A DNA stretch of 64,000 nucleotides, taken from Aquatica leii. Taxonomy: Eukaryota; Arthropoda; Insecta; Coleoptera; Lampyridae. The stretch spans positions 176,933,027 through 176,997,026 of the forward strand of contig CM069432.1 of NCBI GenBank assembly GCA_035610365.1. Reading direction: 5' to 3'. Below, in pieces: positions 47,048-59,578 of the stretch. Every line of letters begins with the position of its first letter. The stretch's first letter is position 1. The position numbers and the translations under genes are program-made. Below the pieces are notes generated by a model. The model did not search any database and was not told the origin of the DNA. It was given only the letters and a program-made list of their open reading frames with translations.

Positions 47048-49090
47048 TGGTTACATTATTATAGAATACAAAAAGATGTAATTTAATTAATCTGATAGAA
47101 ATTCTAAATCTAAATATATTCTTACGACTTTTTTAACAGACTTTTTAAACTGCCATTTTTTGATTTACTACATTAATTATATTAGTGCTATTAGTATATT
47201 TTCGAATTTTTTATATCAATGAAAAATTATTTAAACACATAAATAACGCTCAGACACTTATTAAATGCATTTTGGCAATTATTACCTTAAAAATATTTTT
47301 AATGTAGAACACATAATTATTTTTATATACCATACACAAACAAAAAAATACTGTAAGTTGTATAAAGTTACTCTATAATAATTTAAAGATAATTATATAT
47401 AATTTTAAATTCTATGTACCACTTCTTACTCCAAAAATATTGTGCAAAGTACAAGTTTTGGTTTCTACAACAAAATATTATTGAAAAAAATTGCTTTTAA
47501 AATATTAGGAAAACAACAAAAAAACATATTACATAAATTGACTGAGCTTTGTTTAAAATATTATTTATTAATAACATGTTGACCTAAATATATTTATATT
47601 TTTATTAAAGTTTAAAAGATTTGTTGTACATTTTTATTATAAATAAAAAACGACAAATTTCAATCATAAAATTTGTCAGAAAAATGTCATTAAAAATTGA
47701 ATTTGCTGAACTGTTAAATATAAAATGAATCCTATTTGTAAACAGTTTAAAAACTGTATAATGCTTGAAAGAAAACAAGTTTTATACAGTTATGTCGTTT
47801 TCGTATATAAGCTGCCTGCAATTTAAATTTTACTGACAAAACCATTTTTTTAAATACGATTTAACATAAATGACTTTTTTAAATTGCACATTTTTTTTAA
47901 AGTTGTTTTTAATAAAAAAAATAAACAAATTAAAAAATAAACTATATAAATAAATTATTAAATTTGATTTATATTTTTATTTCTCATTCTTATATAATTT
48001 TGTTGTTATAGTACAAAATGCCAACTTTTTTCAATTCCAACCAAAAAAATTAATAGTTTAGATTGCAGACATTGATATTATTTTTTTTAAATGTGATTGT
48101 TAAAAAACGAATTCAACAGATTTAGCTTATTGTAGTCATCAACTTATCTTTAATGTTATAATATGTATATAAATGTGATATCAATCAATAAATAAAGCCT
48201 TTATTGTAATTAAACAAGAATAAATTGGATTTCTATTTAATTTTTGAAGAATTGGCTTTTGATATTCTTTAAATGTTCATATTGTAATTTTTTTAACTAA
48301 ATCATTTAATAGTTTATAGTATATTACTTTTGAGTAATTATATATTTAACAATAAATATCCCATATCTAATCGTTTAGTTTTTTTTTTATTAATGTCTGG
48401 TACAAATCAATCACAAAGAATACATACTTTTCAATGCATTTAACTGCATACTTACTTAATATTATGTATAATTAAAATCAAAATCATATTACAAAGTACA
48501 AGTATTACATACAAATAAAATAATTTAAAAAACTTGATGTAATTAACAAAATGTTGTTTATGTTGAAACCTCAGGTAACAAAATTTACTTCTAATTTTGG
48601 TAACGATTTCCACGTATGTATACATACTAAAACTTTTTCTAATCAACTTAAGTGAATTTGTTCGTTTAATAAGTATTTAATGTGTACTTTGTTTTCTTTC
48701 TAGTATACCTAAAAACAAAGTATTTTATTACTTATGTGTAAAACCCTTCTCTTAATCAACATTACTTTTTAATGTTTTGGACAATACTATTCTACATATT
48801 TAAAAATAAATAATTTTTTAAAACTTAATTATAAAAAGATTTAAATTACGGTAAAAAATCACTTAGTTAATTACTAATTAAAAAATTATTAATAGGTTTG
48901 TATCTGTCTCAATACATAAAAATTCTTATTTATTTAAAAGCATGGGTTTTTACATAAAATATTTAAACACAAATCACTATTTATTTTTATGCGTTAAATA
49001 TTTCTTATTGTTTAGTTACCTTTGATATTTTCTTAGATAAATATATTTTTTTAAATTTGTAATGCAATGTAATCATTTGTTTTGTTTCAG
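47048..49090. other. end of the 44-kb cyclase intron
   Basis: Extremely AT-rich with no supported gene or repeat. It ends in a T-rich tract and TTTGTTTCAG at 49081-49090, a strong acceptor. Confidence 0.75.
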
Positions 49091-49214
49091 TTCAGATATG
49101 ACCGTACATAGCATAGGAAATTCTTTAATGGTTATCCTTCCAGACCTAATAGGAAAAAAACTTACAAATTGGTTTGATCTCGTTAGACCTTTAATATCAT
49201 TTAAATTTGATACG
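49091..49214 (+). CDS. Gyc88E: atypical soluble guanylate cyclase, HNOBA exon
   Basis: The first base completes the Gly codon split at 4774, then 41 codons follow: [19 protein letters not shown], then [18 protein letters not shown], ending KFDT. This is the middle of the HNOBA (PAS-like) domain that dimerises subunits and relays the heme signal. Acceptor TTTCAG ends at 49090 and the consensus donor GTAAGT begins at 49215; the exon ends in phase 0. The sequence is intact and well conserved relative to insect Gyc88E as I recall it. Splicing across the preceding 44-kb, transposon-filled intron is required. Confidence 0.92.
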
Positions 49215-49220
49215 GTAAGT

Positions 49221-50012
49221 ATTTTAAACTTGTTTATATTGTTGTTGTCTTTGCTTTTTTAAAAATACAAAATATGTTTAATTATGGTTTTGTTACAAGT
49301 ACAACCAAAGACGCAATAGTAATATGCACAAAATGTGTTTGAACTATTGAATAGATATTCATTTAACTTACATATAATATATTACTTGACAAAATACATA
49401 CCTACCTAAATTATTAAATACTGAAATAAAATATTTATCAATTTGTCTAGCATATAAAACACATTTTGTACACTGTTCATTTAGTATTTCAAGATTTAGT
49501 TAATTCAGTTTTTTTGTAAGCTCTGTTACGCCGTATGTTAGTATTCATCAATAAATTGTGAGATATCATTAAAAATTTTGAACTAAAATTTTGTACTACT
49601 TTAGATTCTAAATGTTTATGTGTGGATAGACCAGACAGGCAATTAATAAAAACCAAACTATCTAGCATGTAACTAGATTTCCTTTCGTACATTTAAAATA
49701 TGTCTACACCATTTTGTTAGCTTACTTGGCATATATTTTTCACTTTTATTTATTGTTTATAACCACATCATTTGCACATATTAATTTATTTCTTAAGCAA
49801 TAGATATCTTTCAAAGCAATACCGATATTGCCGCAATCTTTTGCGACTATGTTGTTAATTTTGGGATTTCAACAAAAATCGCAAAAAACTTACATGTTTG
49901 TGGTTCTTTTTTTAAATTGTTATTGCCTACGTTTTAAACGAAAACATAATCGGCTGTAACACTTATTTTAAAAACACACAATTAATATATTAACCAATTA
50001 ACGCACACGTTC
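49221..50012. other. cyclase intron, nothing recognised
   Basis: AT-rich; the minus frame at 49489-49692 has no support. Confidence 0.65.
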
Positions 50013-50137
50013 TTTTGAAAAAACCGATAAAAAACAGTTATATCTGATACTAAATTCCAAAACAACATGCTTGCATTTGAGAATTAGAAAGCACAAAAGC
50101 ATTTTGTAATCTAGTATCAAACAAGGTTTTTTCAAAA
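50013..50137. repeat. short inverted-repeat element (MITE-like)
   Basis: TTTTGAAAAAACC (50013-50025) pairs exactly with GGTTTTTTCAAAA (50125-50137). Further in, GATACTAAATTCCAAAA (50046-50062) pairs with 50102-50118 with 2 mismatches. It is a 125-bp foldback-like unit with no target duplication seen. Confidence 0.6.
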
Positions 50138-51194
50138 ATTGCAAAAGTTTTGATACCGGACAACAACAAAATAATTAATTATAATACTACTAGTGCTTAG
50201 ATTATTTTCGGAATTGTTTTCTACGAATACTTTAATACCTTAAGAATAATAATGTAATATATAAAAACTATATACTTCTTAAAATTCATGTGACCAAGAA
50301 ACAATTTTCTGAAACAGCTTTAGAAAATCCAACTGTCACCCAATACAAAAATGAAAACGTGTAATACATTTATAGATTTTAATATTTATGCATTTCTTAT
50401 CTGTCTAAAACATTTTTAGTGTAATTTCCCCTAGGGTACAGAGCAAGAGAGAAATTTTCAAATTTTTTTCTGTTACCATAGTAAGCTTTTGGTAATAACA
50501 ACAAATATTTTTTCAATAAAAAATTGCTGGATGTAAGTCTTGCACCTTTATCGTTGAAGAACCTTAAGAGAATAGTGTTAAAAGGAGCGTTTAAGTCAAG
50601 CGGGTTAAAAGGTGGCGCCACAGTATAATCTTTAACCGATTTTCTATACAAGCTTACATTTACAAACAAAATTTAAAAAATCTGATTATAGAATATGATT
50701 CTCTACATGTTACTTCAGGGAACCTCCTATTTTGGAATCATAAACCTAATTAACACAGCAATAAATTGAAGTCAAATTTGAGCATTTTTGAAATTTTTTT
50801 AACAAACTTAGAAAATTTTGAGATATACATAACCCGAACCAATCCTTAAAAAGTTTATATTTCAATTATTAGTGCGAAATCGTAAGTAATAACTAAAATA
50901 TGTTGTATAAAAGATTAGCGACTTAGTTTTAGATTATATCACTAAAATTTTTGCAGCAACAAAGTTTAGCCATTTATTAAAAGAGGGCGCTAACAACTTT
51001 GAGCTACGTATTAAATATATGAAGCTAATCTAAAATAGTTGCAAAACCTTCCGTATAGAGGGTTCTAATTCAAAAATTAAAAGAGGTTAAAATATTTCAC
51101 GTGTGTATAACAGACTATTTATTTTCATAAGACAGTCAGTGATATCAGTAATATTCAAATTTCTAATATAATAAAATGATAAACCTTTGCTTTA
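50138..51194. other. cyclase intron, nothing recognised
   Basis: No motif or repeat found. The minus frame 50397-50669 shows no recognisable domain or splice signals. Confidence 0.6.
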
Positions 51195-51860
51195 GTCAAA
51201 ATAAAAGTTTGTATCTGGAAGCGAACATTTGCTTATCTGTTCAAAGTATTGAAATTGAAACTGCTAATAAAAAACTCATATAATAATGACAATACTTTTA
51301 ACCGATTAATTAACCAAAGAAAATATTTGACTTGAGTGTTATTTAACCAAGTTGACTGGTTATTTATTATTTATTCAAAATAAAAGTTTGTATCTGGAAG
51401 CACACAAGTACTTATCTGTTCGAAGTATTGAAGTTGAAACTCTGCTGATAAGAAACATACATAAATGACAATACTTTTTATATTAACCGTTTAATTTACT
51501 AAACGAAATATTTGACTTAAGCGTTAATTGACTAAATTAACAAGTTATTGTCAATGGTCAATTAATTAGTTACTATAACTAATTTGAATTAAAGAAAATT
51601 TATATTTAAATTTGTAAACTAAAACTGAAAGATAGTTATGCGCTTTCTTCAAAATAAAAGTTGACCGGTTATTGCCAATAGTCAAATACCTAATTAGTTG
51701 CCATAACTTATTTGAACTAAAAATATTTGCGAACTAAAATTGAAAGATAGTAATTTGCTTTATTCAAAATAAAAGTTTATATCTGGAAGGGAACGTTTGC
51801 TTATCTGTTAGATGTACTGAAATTGAAACTGCGCAGATAAGAAACTCATATATTTAATCC
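51195..51860. repeat. irregular direct-repeat array
   Basis: The block TCAAAATAAAAGTTTGTATC plus TGGAAG...CTTATCTGTT...GTA(T/C)TGAARTTGAAACT recurs at 51195, 51373 and 51762. A truncated start of it (TTCAAAATAAAAGTTGACC) occurs at 51648. A second block (TAATTAGTT..CATAACT..TTTGAA..AACTAAAAYTGAAAGATAGT) occurs at about 51566 and 51695. The units are degenerate and of unequal length, as in an old tandem expansion or stacked copies of one repeat. Confidence 0.7.
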
Positions 51861-53750
51861 ACGTGTAGTTGATATATGCATGTCATGTGACATTGTCATT
51901 GTAAGAAACTATACCAATGAAAAATGTTTTACACACATAAATCATAAGCGACAGTTTGAAGATAAAACAAAGAGGTTAAGATTTTTATCTGTCTTCTTTT
52001 CTTAAATACAAAATTGCATTTAGATTACTAAACATATATGTAGTTTTTAAACTATCTGAAGAAGTAGCGACCCACCCAAAAGATTTAGCAAGTGTGTATC
52101 AATGGTTGAAAAAGTGTAAACGCATTAATAAATTCTAAATAGTAACAAATATCAAACGTAAAATAGTAAATGTATTATTTATAAAAAAAATCAAGAGACC
52201 TCTATATTTTAGTAAAAACAGTTAGCTGAAGACAAACCTTTTAACAAAGTTTCTGTAAAATGTCTATTAGTGGCATCTAACCATGCGTAAGTGCCTAAAA
52301 TATTCACCATGTATAGATTACAGCGCCATCATTAAGTTTTATTTGGTAATTCTTTATAAACGCCCCTTTTAATATAAACTTTATTATTTACTTAAATGTA
52401 TACAAAACGTATAAAAATTCTTATAAAATTTTATCAGATAAAAATTTTCAAAGTGTTTTTTATTATTATACGTTATTTAATAACTGAAATCAACTCACTT
52501 ACAAAACGATCAGTGTTTACAAGTGCCTTATTAACTTATAACTGGAGTGTTGGAATCTTTATTTTGTAAACGTTTTTACTCTGTAACCGACTATTTATTG
52601 AGTGATTTCTACTGTTGTTGTATATGTTGTCTAAAACTTTAAAACAAGTTTTATAGCTTACAATACAGATATAAACGATAAATATCAATAAATCATTTTT
52701 TTATTCAGCTAAGGTTATTTCAAATTATCGAATTATTTGAGTGTGATAACTACAACAGCATAAAATTGGATACCTCTCGAATTATTCGACTGGTACAATA
52801 GAAATAAAATCTCAGACCGGCTCAAACCTAAAAAAGATTATAGCAACAACTAGTTTCTATGTTCATCAGTAGATACGTTAATTCAGGTATAGCTTTCAAG
52901 CCTAAACCTATGTTAAATAATTCTGTAAACTTATTCAACAACCATTTTACTTTATCATCATACATTTCAGAAACATCAAACAAACCCATTAATATTTCAA
53001 CTTGTTTTTTTTGCCACTATGATTAACACATTTTACTAATTGTTTTGTAAAAAAAGTATTGAGAAATTTTGTTTAATAGAATAATTAAAACATCAATATA
53101 ACTGTTAAATTGAAAAATAAACTGTATATCTATAACTAGATACTTTAAAATGATTTATGTAGTCTAAACAATTACCGGTAATATATTCGTTTTACGAACT
53201 AACGAATACATTCGTTTTTAGTCAATTTTAAACAGTTTTAAATCAAAGCAACGTAATTTTATAAGTACACGTAATTTAAAACTAAAAAACAACTATACTT
53301 TTTTTAACCCTTTCCTAAGCTCAATTTATTTATTAAACTAGTGAAAGTAGTACCGTAAATTTTAAACTACTTAATGAAAAATGTTTTTTTTAATACGATA
53401 ATGATTACAATTTTTATAGACCTTTAGGTATATTAAAAAATTCAATTAGAAATTAAAAAATATTGAAAAATAGTATAATTTGTTTGAGTTGTAAAATGTA
53501 TGTTGATATTTCATACCTTTTTTATAGATCAAAGTAACCAACATAATTAACGAAAGCTTTTTGTACAACATACTGTATAAATAACAAACTTAGAAATGCT
53601 CATAAATGAGTTTATTTTTATTAAATTGAAGGTTTTCATCTACTTTTTTTTCGATCTTAAATGTAATAAATTAATTGTACTTGCAATTAAAAAAAAAGAC
53701 ATAAACAGCTTAATCAAAGTTACATGTTTTGTTAAAATAAAAATGTCAGT
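51861..53750. other. cyclase intron, nothing recognised
   Basis: AT-rich, with no supported frame or repeat pair. Confidence 0.6.
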
Positions 53751-54050
53751 GGTTTTTAAAAATATAATAAAATGTTATGTGTTAATTATACCTTATGTAA
53801 TAGTATTATTTTACTCCTTTTTGATAGTATTTAAAACGCATTGGAATTGATTATAAATTATAATTGCACGACTAAAGAACAAATTTACACTAAGCATTAA
53901 AATTAGCTACAAAAGTTTAATAATTTTTTCAAAACTTAATTTGATATCAAACACATATATTAATGTTTTGTGGTTATTTATTTGTATATAAGATGATTGT
54001 TACTTTTGCTGTTCAAAACATAAAGTAGATATTAGAAAACAATTACTTTA
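53751..54050 (+). repeat. 300-bp dispersed repeat, copy 1
   Basis: It aligns end to end with 61551-61834 (shared AATATAATAAAATGTTAYGT, GCATTGGAATTGATTATAAA, CAAACACATATATTAATGTT, GTAGATATTAGAAAACAATT), same orientation, about 90% similar by eye. It is non-coding and its family is unknown. Confidence 0.85.
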
Positions 54051-54744
54051 CAAGAGGTCGCATGAGACAATCATAAACTATTGATGACTTTGAGCAAAAT
54101 GAAGCAAGCTTATAACTACAAAAGAAAGCAATTTAAGCAAAACAAAACATAAATGGTCAAAATTTGTAAAATAAATACTAATTTTTGTAACATTTTTTTA
54201 TAGCTGAATTTCAAATTGCTATGGCACTAAAAAAATGAAGTTTTTAATTTTTTTTTATTTGTTGATTACTCAATTTAATTATAATTTATTTGTAATTAAT
54301 ATTTTGTTAAAAAATTAATAAATAGAGAATAAACCAAAAAAACAACAACAAAAATTATAAAACAGTTTTAGTAAATCATTGTATGTCTGTTGCAGTTTTG
54401 CGAACGTGTTTATAATATTACAAACAAGAACCTAGTATTACATTTTTTTTAATGTATTTTGTTTAAAAGTATACAAAAAAATGGTCTAATAAGAAAACTA
54501 ACGATATGTTTAACTAATAATTTTAAATTTTGTATTTTGTTTTACAGTTATCAGGTATACTTCACAATAAGTTTTTTTAGGGCATACACCAGTATTATTT
54601 ATTATAGTTTTTGTTCAAAAACGTCCACGCACGGATCAAACTTTTGTGATATAATTTTTTATTTGGTTTTACATATAAAAAAAATTAAAAAATAAGTAAT
54701 AACAAATTGCGGATTTTTATAAAATAAAAAAAAGTGTGTAGTAA
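54051..54744. other. cyclase intron, nothing recognised
   Basis: The plus frame 54459-54695 is AT-driven and has no motif. Confidence 0.55.
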
Positions 54745-55313
54745 AGTCCTCGCAATTTAACTTTCGATGCACGTCATTAATGACGTAAAATTCATACCAC
54801 CCTATTTATAGCAAAAATTAAATAAATACCGAATTGTTTTGTGGAATTTTTTTTGTCACGTTGTTGGTGTGCTTACTACAGTTGCAGCGTTGTTGGCATC
54901 TATCAAATTTAATTTGTGTTTTTTACGTCAAAGTGCTCATTGTTTTTTATAATTATTTTTGATACAAAACTGTACTATTTTGACCTTGAACGAGATAATG
55001 GTGGTCTATTGATATCAGTAAATGCTGTGCGAGAGGTACCGTTTTACATAATATTTAAATGTGGTAATACATACATATATTCTACAGTTATTTCTGTATG
55101 TACAGCAGTTGCTAACAACGAGGTTCTTAGATCTCCTCAAAACCTAAGCGTAGTACACCTGTTACGAATGTAGAAACATTTAATGAAAACGTAATTTGCA
55201 ATGTAATATTAAGAAAGTACGGAGACAGTAAGTTTACATGATAATACCGACATGGTTGAATAACTACGTCACTGACGTTAATGACGTGCATCGAAAGTAA
55301 AATTGCGAGGACT
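54745..55313. mobile_element. MITE with 36-bp terminal inverted repeats
   Basis: The left end AGTCCTCGCAATTTAACTTT (54745 on) continues CGATGCACGTCATTAA and matches the inverted right end 55278-55313 at 35 of 36 bases. TA dinucleotides lie near both ends, which would suit a Tc1/mariner-type target, but the exact duplication is ambiguous. A frame at 54916-55173 inside it resembles no transposase. The strong end similarity suggests recent activity. Confidence 0.82.
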
Positions 55314-56507
55314 ATAGTTAAATATGTCAAATATATATCATAACCAACAATTTTTGTTAAATATAAAATAATTAGATCTAAAAATGTATACACGGAGAGA
55401 AATGTTTTTAGTTATCATTCGTAAGACGCACAACTTATGCGTAATTTAAGCATAAAAAACATCTACTACTAGCTATTCATAAATTTATAAACCATCAGTA
55501 TAATTTGTGAATAGTCATGTTAGCATCGATGATAATTATAATTCATAAGTTATGAAGTAAACGATTTCGTTATATATGCGTAATAATCATATCTTTATGA
55601 ATAATACTCACAAACAATGATCATTTTAAGAATAAAATTTTAACCAGGTAATTGTAATATGTGATTTAAGTCACATCTATTAATTCACATCCAGTAACGA
55701 AGTATTTTCATTATGTATGCTTAATAATCACATTTTTTTATGATTATATTTTTTATGATTAATATTCATATAACTCTAATTAAATAAAGAACAACTTTTT
55801 AAGCAGCCAATCATAATATGTGATAAATAAAGTATTTTTTATTAAGTGATATTCAGAATAGTGGATTAACAATTATGAATATTAATCATAATTTCGGAGT
55901 TAATTTTACTCTTCTTATACGAAATAATCACAAGATATTTCTCCTATATACTTTATAAAAAACATATATTTCGAGGTTCACAATTTTAATGCAGCTATAA
56001 GTACACGACCATACTTCTACAACTAAATAATTTAAATAGAACACATAATACAAGAAGTAATACATAACTAATAACACATAATATCATTATATAATAATAC
56101 AGATTATCATAAAAAATAAAGCATTATTCAAATAAATAAAACGTAAATAATATAAACAAAACTGAAACAGAACTTGAGCAACAATTTAAGAAAATAATTT
56201 TACATGTTGCTAACCACAAACCTTTTTTTCTATTACAGTCAAGATAATTTAACAAAAACGGTTTTTTATATTAAACTTGAAGAACATGAATACAAATAAT
56301 TTTTGTAATAGGTTTACTTATCATATAGACAGCAACGTTTATCAAATCCATTATTTTAAAGTAGACATCAAAAGTTTATAGAAAATTATTGTATAAATGC
56401 GTAATATTATCCATTACCAAAGCAAACTAGATTATCGTCATCTTTACGATTTACTTAGAAATAGTGTAAGATAATTTTGTTTTTGATGCAAAATTATTTC
56501 AGTTTGT

Positions 56508-56630
56508 TTATAACAGTACACACATATCTGTCACTGTTCTCACTTCAGAACTAAAAAACTTCCATGTATCTCTAATGCTAACTTTCCATACCTTATTGTC
56601 TATTTTCTTACGGCCTTTAGGTTTTACCAC
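56508..56630 (-). CDS. coding-like terminal fragment in the 4.2-kb element
   Basis: The minus-strand frame runs VVKPKGRKKIDNKVWKV, then SIRDTWKFFSSEVRTVTDMC, and stops at 56510-56508, 40 codons. It is entered after CTAAAG, a possible acceptor, because an in-frame stop precedes it. The basic start and regular residue pattern look protein-like rather than chance, but I cannot name the family. It lies just left of the inner element, so it is likely part of the outer element's gene whose other exon starts at 59307. It could be the end of a transposase or an accessory protein. Confidence 0.4.
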   Translation of the reverse strand: MVKPKGRKKIDNKVWKVSIRDTWKFFSSEVRTVTDMCVLL

Positions 56631-57462
56631 TCTTTAGTTAAACTATAGCGACGCAAATCTAGAAATAAGATGTATGCCCAAACAACACGCTAATGTTTAA
56701 AAGACATAAATTAAACGTACTCGTAGATGGTCTATAGATAGTATAATTCACTCAAAGTCAGACGGATATTCGACATCTAAATGTCCGCGGTATTTACGTA
56801 TAACTTGAATCTAGTTTTAAACGTATTTACAATGTTTCGTTTCTCAACTTCTAAAAGATGTATTTAATTGTACCGAGTTGTAGCATTATAATTTAACGTA
56901 CATTTAACGTTAAATTTTGTATCTCTAAAAGATGTCTTAGAGTATAACAAATTTAAACTGAATAATGTGTATAAAGAATATGCCAATATTAGACGTTCAT
57001 TTTTTGCGAAAATGAGACATCGTATAGATATCATCTTAAACACGCACAGAATACGTTACTTTTTTGATTTTAAATGTGATTTCTTTATTCGATTAAAGAT
57101 CGGTTATGTACATTAGATATATCAAATTAGAAGTTGCTTTAAATTATAAAAGTGGTAGAGATATTCAAACCTTTTACATATAACCGAATTGGTAAGTACA
57201 TTTTTTAAATAAAAAATATTATAAAAACCTGTAATATATTTTTTTACATAAAATAAACAAATAAACATATGCAATAGACATCGCCTATCTTTGAGTAATA
57301 TTTTTTTAAAACAAAACTAAAAACAATACATTCTATACGTTCTATTTTTCACTTGAATAACACCAGAATACTAGCTTTTGCCTTAACATGTATCCAAATT
57401 TAGCTGGGTTACGTAAAGATTAATTTTCTTGCGTACTTTTTGGGTTTTTTTTCTTTATGTAG

Positions 57463-57660
57463 TTATAACCGAAGCCAATCTTGAATGGTTTTTGTGATTG
57501 ACAAGTCTGTTAAATCTATAGGTTTATCTGTAGTGAAATGAAGGTGAACTGCCTCTGCAAAGATATTACATATAAGATCTAGGTTTTTACCATCATCTAC
57601 ATAGTACATGTAATGTGCCGTTTTGTTAGAAAAAAAAATTATTTCTCGTACACATTCCAA
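57463..57660 (-). CDS. coding-like exon in the inner TIR element
   Basis: The 65-codon minus-strand frame ends at TAA 57465-57463. It includes AHYMYYVDDGKNLDLICNIF, then AEAVHLHFTTDKPIDLTDLS and ITKTIQDWLRL. Balanced composition and amphipathic segments suggest real coding sequence. I recognise no domain. The listed start (TTG) is probably not real: the frame may begin at an upstream exon that I could not find. It is likely the C-terminus of a protein encoded by the inner element. Confidence 0.42.
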   Translation of the reverse strand: MECVREIIFFSNKTAHYMYYVDDGKNLDLICNIFAEAVHLHFTTDKPIDLTDLSITKTIQDWLRL

Positions 57661-57835
57661 TCAAAAATTATAGAAGATATATAAAAACTCATTTAGATGT
57701 TTAATAAATCATATATAAAATGCATTGTAAATTAAATTCGAAATTAAGTTTGTTTTCAGATAACAATGTCAAGCGCAACAGATTTTATATAGTACTTCAA
57801 AATAAACATATACCGTTACATTACACTGTGGGATA

Positions 57836-57877
57836 ATCACCGTGTATAACGCTTCATAAGCGTTACATTATGGTGAT
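57836..57877. repeat. hairpin inside the inner TIR element
   Basis: Outer arms ATCACC (57836-57841) and GGTGAT (57872-57877), inner arms TAACGCTT (57847-57854) and AAGCGTTA (57858-57865), with loop CAT. The flanks repeat GTTACATTA on both sides. Confidence 0.6.
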
Positions 57878-59214
57878 GCTGTTGAAGGTCATCCAACCAA
57901 TAAACCATAGAGAATTGTGTGAATGTTAAAAAATCATCCACATATTGCTTTCATTATCGTTTTTAGACTACAATGTAAGTAAAATACTGAAAATGTTTAA
58001 CTTGAACCTACATACAACGCGTATTAATCCATTGTATGCAATAAAAATTTAGATGTTATTTAAAGGATTCCCAATAAAAGGTTTAGTACATTAAAACTTG
58101 CATTCTAAAAAACATAACGTTTTTGTTTGCACTTATCTAAGTACTTACCTACTACACAGGTTTTTATACACACACACTGGACTGAACAACGTAATTTTAA
58201 TAAATTCGTTAAAGTAAAACGCTTATTGCACCTACTTCTGACAAGCATGAATTGGCAATTTTGACAATGATGTGATCTGACACTGATGACCGAGGCTCGA
58301 AAGAATTCGCTGCGTGCTAGTGATTTAGCGTTGTAAGATAAGCGTTTTAATCGCTGTAATCGCGAAAGAAAATATCACACTCATAAAAATAATAATTTTA
58401 AGACTATTAATTTGTTTTTAATTTACTGTTTTGCACAAAAATGTAATTAAATATATTTTCTGTTGTTTATTTAATTTCTTGATAATGCGTTAAAGTATTT
58501 GGTATCATAAATACTTCAATTGGTTGTTACTTTTTGCACAATTATTCTTTGCTAACAAACAAAAAGTTGTTTTTATATGTTTTCCTCATGTGACTAAAAA
58601 GTAGTAAAATAAAGTGAGATTTTAGACGTCCATTAGAAATAACTTTTGCTGAATTTATTTTATGTAAAATTTATAACACTCTAATAAAGATACAAGATTT
58701 TCGCAACTTTAGAAGTAGTCTAAATTATGTAAATTTAAGGTCTAAATAAAATTAATACCACAATAGACATCTATTACCTATCAACTTTTTTATTTAGACG
58801 TTTGTAGATGGTTTTAGACGTCTATTAAATTACATTTAGATGGGTATGTGTTGTTTGGGTGTGTATTAGAAAATGTAAATAAATAGAAAGTGATTCAACT
58901 TTCAATTTAATCTAATTCGTAGCTTTAATATTAATCAAAATAGCAATAATCAACAGATAACTTTAAACATCTTGTGTATCTAATTCTAATTCAAGTTTAA
59001 ATAAAAACCCATTGCATGCACACATTGAGATAAACGGCAAATTAATTTTGTACACCTCATACAAATACATACTTACGCAAGAATTATAAATTTGTATGTG
59101 AATGTGTTATAAGTACTAATATTTGTATCTTATGTATATTCGCAGAAAATAATTAATATACAAACATTAGAACTCAAACAACATAAATATATGACAATAT
59201 TACATTTTGCTTAC

Positions 59215-59307
59215 CTTTTTATCAGTTGATAAAATCACTTCAATAGATGATGCAATGCACACACTATCTGCGTGTGAAACGTTCTGCTGGTTTTGCTGAT
59301 GTATCAT
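59215..59307 (-). CDS. candidate first exon in the 4.2-kb element
   Basis: From ATG at 59307 the minus strand reads MIHQQNQQNVSHADSVCIAS, then SIEVILSTDKK (31 codons), and meets a donor, AAG|GTAAGC, at 59214-59209, in phase 0. The sequence is noticeably less AT-rich than its surroundings. It lies between the inner element and the right end of the outer element, in the right place for a 5' exon of the outer element's gene. No domain recognised; downstream exons could include 56630-56508. Confidence 0.42.
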
Positions 59308-59578
59308 AATATAAGAAAGTTTGTTTATAACTTAAGATAATATTATAACTATAGTGATAAAAAACTGAAATATGAAAACAATTCATAATTTGATTACATT
59401 TATAAACCATATTCATAATACATGAATATACGTAACGAATACAAATTGCGCTCTTAGGAATGTTGTATGCGTATTACGCATAACATCATAATATAATTCA
59501 TATTTTATAAATTTTATTAAATGTGTAATTTATGAACATACTATTTATAACTAGTGGTTACAGATTTCTCTCCGTGTA

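Larger units (their letters stand above)
56677..58859. mobile_element. inner TIR element with iterated AGACGTC-type motifs
   Basis: CCCAAACAACAC (56677-56688) and GTGTTGTTTGGG (58848-58859) are exact inverted ends. Near them, words like TTTAGACGTC, TAGACGTT and AAAGATGT recur many times (about 56695-57010 and 58620-58830), giving subterminal repeats on both sides. It is 2183 bp and lies wholly within 55391-59576. It encloses a minus-strand coding-like frame, 57660-57463, and a hairpin at 57836-57877. No target duplication is obvious (ATGTATG / TGTGTAT). The superfamily is unknown. Confidence 0.62.
55391..59576. mobile_element. 4.2-kb TIR element with internal coding fragments
   Basis: Ends CACGGAGAGAAAT (55391) and ATTTCTCTCCGTG (59564-59576) are exact inverted copies bordered by TA (55389-55390, 59577-59578). 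Both subterminal regions (55400-55950, 59340-59560) are dense in TTATGAAT/ATTCATAA-like words, as for transposase-binding repeats. It is interrupted by another TIR element at 56677-58859, leaving about 2.0 kb of its own. On the minus strand it contains coding-like pieces at 59307-59215 and 56630-56508. No catalytic triad was identified, so the superfamily is open; the TA target suggests Tc1/mariner or a relative. Confidence 0.7.

Noticed and set aside
54916-55173. 85-codon plus-strand frame inside the MITE
   Set aside because: No recognisable motif, and the element is too short for a transposase gene.
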